A DNA stretch of 64,000 bases from Paenibacillus algicola (GTDB taxonomy: Bacteria > Bacillota > Bacilli > Paenibacillales > Paenibacillaceae). The first letter of the stretch is position 1, and every line of letters begins with the position of its first letter. This document shows, in pieces, positions 60,112-64,000 of the stretch. Location: assembly GCF_005577435.1 (NCBI RefSeq), contig NZ_CP040396.1, positions 2,484,501 through 2,548,500 of the forward strand. The letters run 5' to 3'. The notes under the pieces are model-generated. The model was not told where the DNA came from. It did no database searches and was given only the letters and a program-made list of their open reading frames with translations. Both the position numbers and the translations under genes were made by a program.

Positions 60112-61095
60112 ATGCTTGTGTTACAGCCTGAATCAGATATCTTGTCCAGGGGCCGCTTTGCCCCTACCCCCTCGGGACATATGCATGTTGGTAATGCCAT
60201 GGCCGCCCTGCTGTCATGGCTGCAGCTTCGCAGCCAAGGAGGAGCCTTTGTGCTCCGAATGGAGGATGTAGATACTGGCCGCTCCCGGCAGCATTTTGCA
60301 GACAGCATTGTCCATGACCTCACCTGGCTCGGGCTGGATTGGGATGAAGGTCCAGACGCGGGCGGACATGCCGGGCCCTATGTTCAAAGCCAGCGTCTGG
60401 AGCTTTATCGGGAAGCACTGGATAAGCTGCAAGCACAGGGGCTGCTTTATTCCTGCTATTGCAGCCGGGCAGACATTCTGGCCGCCCCGAGCGCGCCTCA
60501 TGGCTTGAGTGCCGAAGGCCCTCTTTACCCTGGAACCTGCCGGCATTTAAGCCAATCCGAGCAGCAGCTTAAAGCCCGAACCAAAACGCCCTCTCTTCGT
60601 TTCAAAGTGAAGGAGAGATTTCCAGGCTTTCAGGATGATATTCTTGGACCCATTGAGATCAACGGTTATGCAAGCAGTGATTTTGTGGTTCGGCGGGCAG
60701 ACGGCATCTACGCATATCAGCTGGCCGTCGTGGTGGATGATGCCGCGATGGGCATCACTGATGTGTTTCGGGGCGCTGATCTGCTGGATTCTACGCCGAG
60801 GCAGCTTATGCTATATGAGGCTTTGGAACTGACACCTCCACGCTTTGCCCATTTTCCTTTGCTTCTGGACGAAAAGGGCAACCGCCTGGCTAAGCGTACA
60901 CAAGGTCTCAGTATACGGGAGCTGCGTCAGCGGGGGGTGAGCCCCCGGCGAATTGTCGGCTGGCTCGCCTGGATCACCGGATTAATAGGCAGCCTTCAGG
61001 AGCTGAGCCCGCAAGAGCTGATTCCGCTTTTTTCCATGGAACATGTACCTAAAGAGCCTGTTATGCTGACACCGGATGTGCTAAACCTGTTATAA
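60112..61095 (+). CDS. gluQ: Glutamyl-Q tRNA(Asp) synthetase
   Basis: 327 residues. It has the class I signature GRFAPTPSGHMHVGNAM (HIGH-like HVGN), the zinc ligands CYCSRADI and YPGTCRHL, and the AKRTQG (KMSKS-like) loop, but no anticodon-binding domain. It glutamylates queuosine in tRNA(Asp). The start is uncertain among GTG 60109, ATG 60112 and GTG 60118; AGTAGGTG is a weak site. Confidence 0.9.
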   Translation: MLVLQPESDILSRGRFAPTPSGHMHVGNAMAALLSWLQLRSQGGAFVLRMEDVDTGRSRQHFADSIVHDLTWLGLDWDEGPDAGGHAGPYVQSQRLELYREALDKLQAQGLLYSCYCSRADILAAPSAPHGLSAEGPLYPGTCRHLSQSEQQLKARTKTPSLRFKVKERFPGFQDDILGPIEINGYASSDFVVRRADGIYAYQLAVVVDDAAMGITDVFRGADLLDSTPRQLMLYEALELTPPRFAHFPLLLDEKGNRLAKRTQGLSIRELRQRGVSPRRIVGWLAWITGLIGSLQELSPQELIPLFSMEHVPKEPVMLTPDVLNLL

Positions 61096-61100
61096 CGAAA

Positions 61101-61142
61101 TCATGCAGAGATCACGGATGTCAGGTCCGCTTCTCTGCATGA
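61101..61142. terminator. Hairpin between gluQ and the second SDR gene
   Basis: Perfect 11-bp inverted repeat TCATGCAGAGA / TCTCTGCATGA with a 20-base loop; no strong T tract on either strand. Confidence 0.5.
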
Positions 61143-61156
61143 ATGGTTTCGGCTGA

Positions 61157-61957
61157 TTAGCGCAGCAGGGACTCTGCGCCGTCTATAAAGATTTGTGCTC
61201 CGGTAATGTGCCGGGACTCGTCCGAGGCCAGAAAGGCTACCAGATCAGCGACATCCTCCGGCTCACCCGAGCCGTGCTGAAGCGGCTGACCGCCTTCGGG
61301 GTATTCGATCGGGATCGTAATTTCATCCACATGCCCTTTTACCTTCGTGCTTTGTCCAATGTTCGTAGAAATCGCGCCGGGACAAATGACATTCACGCGG
61401 ATCTGGAATTGAGCCAGCTCCAGCGCTGCCATTTTGGCAAAAGCGACCTGTCCGGCTTTGGTGGTGCTGTAGGCAATCATGCCGAAGCCTGTGAATACCC
61501 GGGTGCCGTTGACTGAGCTGGTAATGATGATGCTGCCTTTCCCGCGCTTTTTCAAATAGGGCACGGTATGCTTGATGGTCAGGAAGGTACCGTCCAGGTT
61601 GACCTGAAGCGTCTTCTGCCAATCCTCAAGCTCTAGCTCATCAATTGGTGAGAGCACCCCGTTAATGCCTGCATTTGCAAACACAATATCAATGCCTCCA
61701 AACGCTTCTGCCGCTTCCTTCACGGCCTGCTCCACACGCTTTGGATCCGAGGTATCAACATCATAGGATTTAGCACAGCCTTCACGAATCCCGTTCAGCT
61801 CGACTTCCGCCTCATGTGTCCGCTCATCCACCAGATCAAATAATGCGACATTGGCCCCTTGCTTGGCCAGCTTTACCGCAGTAGCCCTTCCAATCCCCGA
61901 GCCCGCTCCGGTAACAATGGCCGTCTTTCCTTGAAAACGACTAGGTTCCTGGTTCAT
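61157..61957 (-). CDS. SDR family NAD(P)-dependent oxidoreductase (paralogue 2)
   Basis: 266 residues: TAIVTGAGSGIGRATAVKLAKQG (cofactor loop), DIVFANAGINGVLSPIDELELEDW, SSVNGT ... YSTTK (Ser-Tyr-Lys), ICPGAISTNIGQS, IDGAESLLR. Nearly superimposable on the SDR at 39734. Start at ATG 61957, 9 bases after AAGGAG; ATG three codons upstream is too close to it. Substrate unknown. Confidence 0.9.
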   Translation of the reverse strand: MNQEPSRFQGKTAIVTGAGSGIGRATAVKLAKQGANVALFDLVDERTHEAEVELNGIREGCAKSYDVDTSDPKRVEQAVKEAAEAFGGIDIVFANAGINGVLSPIDELELEDWQKTLQVNLDGTFLTIKHTVPYLKKRGKGSIIITSSVNGTRVFTGFGMIAYSTTKAGQVAFAKMAALELAQFQIRVNVICPGAISTNIGQSTKVKGHVDEITIPIEYPEGGQPLQHGSGEPEDVADLVAFLASDESRHITGAQIFIDGAESLLR

Positions 61958-62042
61958 CCCATTCATCTCCTTTCATATAATGAGCAGTAAGCTTCATCTG
62001 TCACAAGATTACCCAAATCGTGATGTAATAATCATTCCACAG

Positions 62043-62081
62043 CAAAAGAACTCCCTTCCGGCTTGCAGCCGAAAAGAAGTC
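62043..62081 (-). terminator. Terminator of the phosphatase operon
   Basis: Minus-strand stem with bulges (ACT ... AGT and a CGGCT/AGCCG core), then TTCTTTTGC. Confidence 0.5.
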
Positions 62082-62113
62082 CCTATATTTTGCATCTGCA
62101 GTTCAGTAAGCTC

Positions 62114-62944
62114 TTACCATGATATTTCCAAAAAAGAAGCGTCATCCTCCAGCCCTTCTGTATGCCTCGCATCCATCAACACCTGAAGATCCTCATCAGG
62201 CACCACTTCGGAAATACCATCGAGATCGCTGAGTCCGTCACTGTACAAGAGCAAGCGATAAGCCCCTGCAGCGTGAAGACGGCATTCATAGACATTCGGT
62301 GTGCCCTTCGGTCCAGTCCGTGTAGACCAGCGATCACCGGTTCGAAAGGTTCCCGAGAAGGGTGAAGCCACCTCGGCCTGCTGCTGAAACAAACGCAGCC
62401 GGGAATCGCCCTGCCATGCCAGCCACAGCCGGCCTTTGCGCCCCAATTTGCCAGGGAGCTCAATCCGGCCGCATAAGTACATCGCTTCACTGCCGTTCTG
62501 TTTCTTCTCCTGAAGGATGTCTCTCAGCAAGAGCGGAGCATTCTGATCTACAGACAAAGCTTCCTCCTCCAGCCTGGCAGCTTGAGACAGCTGCACCAGC
62601 CTTTTTTGCAGCAGATGGCGGCTTGGCTCTGCCTCCGTTCGCAGCCAGGATAGAAGACCCTCTCCCAGAAAACGAGCTGCGAAATCTCCGCGGTAGCTCA
62701 TGCTCACACCGTCACACAGCACGAAGCTGCAGGTTCTTCCATCTACGGCAAAGGCCATATAATCCTGACCCTGCTCTTGCAGCTGAGCCGTCTCCGAGGC
62801 TCGGCCATAGGCATAACGGCAATTGAACCTGCTTTTCAGGCTGGAGACCGGCTGCTCCTCATGCTGTCCACTCACATACGTGAAGCCATCAACAGGCCCT
62901 GTTTTTTGTTTCCCGGCAAGCTTTCGGTTTGGTGATAATCGCAT
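62114..62944 (-). CDS. PP2C-type serine/threonine protein phosphatase
   Basis: 276 residues. The PP2C core is recognisable by VDGRTCSFVLCDGVSMSYRGDFAA (metal Asp-Gly), LLLYSDGLSDLDG (second metal Asp-Gly), and EDDASFLEISW (Asp-Asp near C-terminus). It lies 4 bases behind the vWA gene. A PP2C next to a vWA protein is the layout of TerY-P modules and of related stress-signalling systems. I use ATG 62944; the longer frame overlaps the vWA gene. Start site lacks a strong Shine-Dalgarno; coupling is likely. Confidence 0.85.
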   Translation of the reverse strand: MRLSPNRKLAGKQKTGPVDGFTYVSGQHEEQPVSSLKSRFNCRYAYGRASETAQLQEQGQDYMAFAVDGRTCSFVLCDGVSMSYRGDFAARFLGEGLLSWLRTEAEPSRHLLQKRLVQLSQAARLEEEALSVDQNAPLLLRDILQEKKQNGSEAMYLCGRIELPGKLGRKGRLWLAWQGDSRLRLFQQQAEVASPFSGTFRTGDRWSTRTGPKGTPNVYECRLHAAGAYRLLLYSDGLSDLDGISEVVPDEDLQVLMDARHTEGLEDDASFLEISW

Positions 62945-62948
62945 AGCG

Positions 62949-63710
62949 TTAACGAACCGGGGTCGCCGCTGACATCTGGAATCCGATCGACACCAGCTCA
63001 GCACAGGTGCCAGGCAGCATCATAAGCGCACCAGACGCCAGCTGATAGTCTGCCTCCAGCAGCATTTCCCGGTAGCTGTCCGGCAGTACGGAGGACATAG
63101 CCCGGAGCTTCAGGGCATGCTCATCTTCAAGAGGAGTGTCGGAATGAATCCCTTTCCAGCGGCGCGGCTCTGTTACCGGCTGATTCAGCAAATGGTCCGA
63201 TATACATATATTCTCGACGAGAACATTGCCATCCGGGACACTCATACTCATGATCCGCTTCGCAATCGGCTCAGGATCCTCCCCCGTGGCTACACCATCA
63301 GTCATATGGCAAACGAGAGGGGCCGGGCAGTCCTGCATATTCGGAATTTCAGCCTTCAGGATTCTTTCGGCCTGCAGAAAGGCTTTGGCAGAATCCGAGA
63401 ACCGCTTCGGGGTCAGGTCTGGCAGCGAGCCAATCGCTGCAATTTCGTCAATACCCTTGATGCCGTTCAGCAAATCATAGACGTCATCACTGTATGCCAG
63501 AATAGCAATGCGATAGCGAGGCGTCAGTCGATTTCCCTTGGTAGAACGAAATACCATCTGCCGAATGGCCAGGGACAGCGCGTCATAGACGACATCAATG
63601 CGGCGCTTGCCCTCCATCAGCATATTCATAGAGGCACTGATATCAATTAAATAAATGATGAGTGCCGGTGTCCGCTGTGAAGCCTGAATACTATAATTCA
63701 CCTCATACAC
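62949..63710 (-). CDS. vWA domain protein (TerY-like)
   Basis: 253 residues. MIDAS first loop IDISASMN (Asp-x-Ser-x-Ser), then Thr/Asp at LVCHMTDGVATGE. It binds divalent metal through the MIDAS and should be soluble and cytosolic. The arrangement vWA-PP2C with further genes upstream (right edge) matches TerY-P triads, where the third member is usually a kinase. 22 bases from the partial gene on its right. Confidence 0.85.
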   Translation of the reverse strand: MYEVNYSIQASQRTPALIIYLIDISASMNMLMEGKRRIDVVYDALSLAIRQMVFRSTKGNRLTPRYRIAILAYSDDVYDLLNGIKGIDEIAAIGSLPDLTPKRFSDSAKAFLQAERILKAEIPNMQDCPAPLVCHMTDGVATGEDPEPIAKRIMSMSVPDGNVLVENICISDHLLNQPVTEPRRWKGIHSDTPLEDEHALKLRAMSSVLPDSYREMLLEADYQLASGALMMLPGTCAELVSIGFQMSAATPVR

Positions 63711-63732
63711 CCCTGCGTCAATGTCATTGAAG

Positions 63733-64000
63733 TTAAAGGCTTGGCAGCCAGAACCCGCTGTTGTTCAAGAATAAATTAATATTGCTGCTGCGTGATTTCA
63801 TGGAGCCGACTGAATTGTAATAGGTCGCATCCTTCTGATACATCGTCTGAAAGCTCCGGGCGAAATTTCTTGCTCTCGGTAAGTTGTCGGTTACTTGAGC
63901 GTTATAAGCTTTGTTATAGTAAGCAATCAGAGTCACCACATTTTCCGCTCTCTGCTTCTTGAGCTGCTCGGCCTTGGCAGCAGCCTCTTGCTTACGAGCT
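63733..64000 (-). CDS. Unknown protein, 5' part outside window
   Basis: Only the last 89 or so codons are visible. An Ala/Glu/Lys/Gln-rich coiled-coil-like stretch (KQEAAAKAEQLKKQRAEN) precedes a conserved-looking tail: TLIAYYNKAYNAQVTDNLPRARNFA and YQKDATYYNSVGSMKSRSSNINLFLNNSGFW. No family recognised. The frame is open to position 64000, so the start is outside. It is 22 bases ahead of the vWA gene, so it belongs to the same operon. Confidence 0.65.
   Translation of the reverse strand, partial: ARKQEAAAKAEQLKKQRAENVVTLIAYYNKAYNAQVTDNLPRARNFARSFQTMYQKDATYYNSVGSMKSRSSNINLFLNNSGFWLPSL

Noticed and set aside
1..64000. CRISPR arrays, rRNA genes, prophage structural genes
   Set aside because: No direct repeats with regular spacers, no rRNA signatures and no phage head or tail genes were seen.

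Overview
The window looks like a piece of a Paenibacillus-type chromosome (low-to-mid GC Firmicute, order Paenibacillales). Pointers are Bacillales-type small proteins (YqkE-, YuzB- and YteA-like), an SLH-anchored GH18 protein, a secreted YflT-type stress protein family member with a sigma-B-like promoter, strong GGAGG ribosome sites with frequent GTG/TTG starts, and a replication terminator protein (RTP) homologue. Most genes read on the minus strand. No CRISPR array or rRNA was seen; one tRNA (His, GTG) is present.

Layout. 1-5.1 kb: housekeeping minus-strand genes (TVP38-type membrane protein cut by the left edge, FrnE/DsbA oxidoreductase, YqkE-like, ZIP transporter, tRNA-His, SLH-GH18 surface protein). 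4.3-19.5 kb: a 14-gene minus-strand Wzx/Wzy exopolysaccharide operon. It starts with a Wzz/YveK-type chain-length adaptor and a BY-kinase, runs through the priming sugar transferase, four or five glycosyltransferases, UDP-glucose dehydrogenase, a Wzy-like polymerase, a Wzx flippase, GalU and ManC, and ends in an LCP ligase-like protein and a PIG-L deacetylase. GDP-mannose and UDP-glucuronate are therefore predicted building blocks. Upstream lie a cre-like site and two paralogous right-handed beta-helix proteins (19.9-22.9 kb), one membrane-anchored and one secreted. 23-26.7 kb: an AT-rich scar containing a decayed Tn3-family transposon (40/45-identical 45-bp terminal inverted repeats, near-perfect 5-bp target duplication, frameshifted tnpA remnant overlapping a broken tyrosine recombinase), a second solitary Tn3-type terminal repeat, and small orphan or broken genes.

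26.7-30.1 kb: MoxR-DUF58-DUF4129 operon. 31.0-33.7 kb: metE under a cobalamin riboswitch with terminator. 33.8-42.2 kb: a thioredoxin-reductase-like flavoprotein, a three-gene ABC uptake system of the ABC_sub_bind (TrpX-like) class behind a long structured leader, TrhO, YuzB-like, an SDR dehydrogenase behind a PerR-like palindrome, and a lactonase. 42.3-46.5 kb: odhA-odhB (2-oxoglutarate dehydrogenase E1 and E2). 46.6-51 kb: DUF72, phosphodiesterase, LysE exporter, APC permease. 51-54.4 kb: a large CHASE3 hybrid histidine kinase directly behind a DivIVA-domain protein.

54.4-64 kb: YteA-like zinc-finger protein, Gfo/Idh oxidoreductase, RTP homologue, YflT-like stress protein, HrpB helicase, glutamyl-Q tRNA(Asp) synthetase, a second SDR paralogue, and at the right edge a phosphatase-vWA pair of the TerY-P kind whose operon continues out of the window. 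The items most deserving of a second look are the RTP homologue, the vWA/PP2C operon, the DivIVA-hybrid kinase pair, the twin beta-helix proteins next to the EPS operon, the Tn3 scar, and the leader of the ABC operon.
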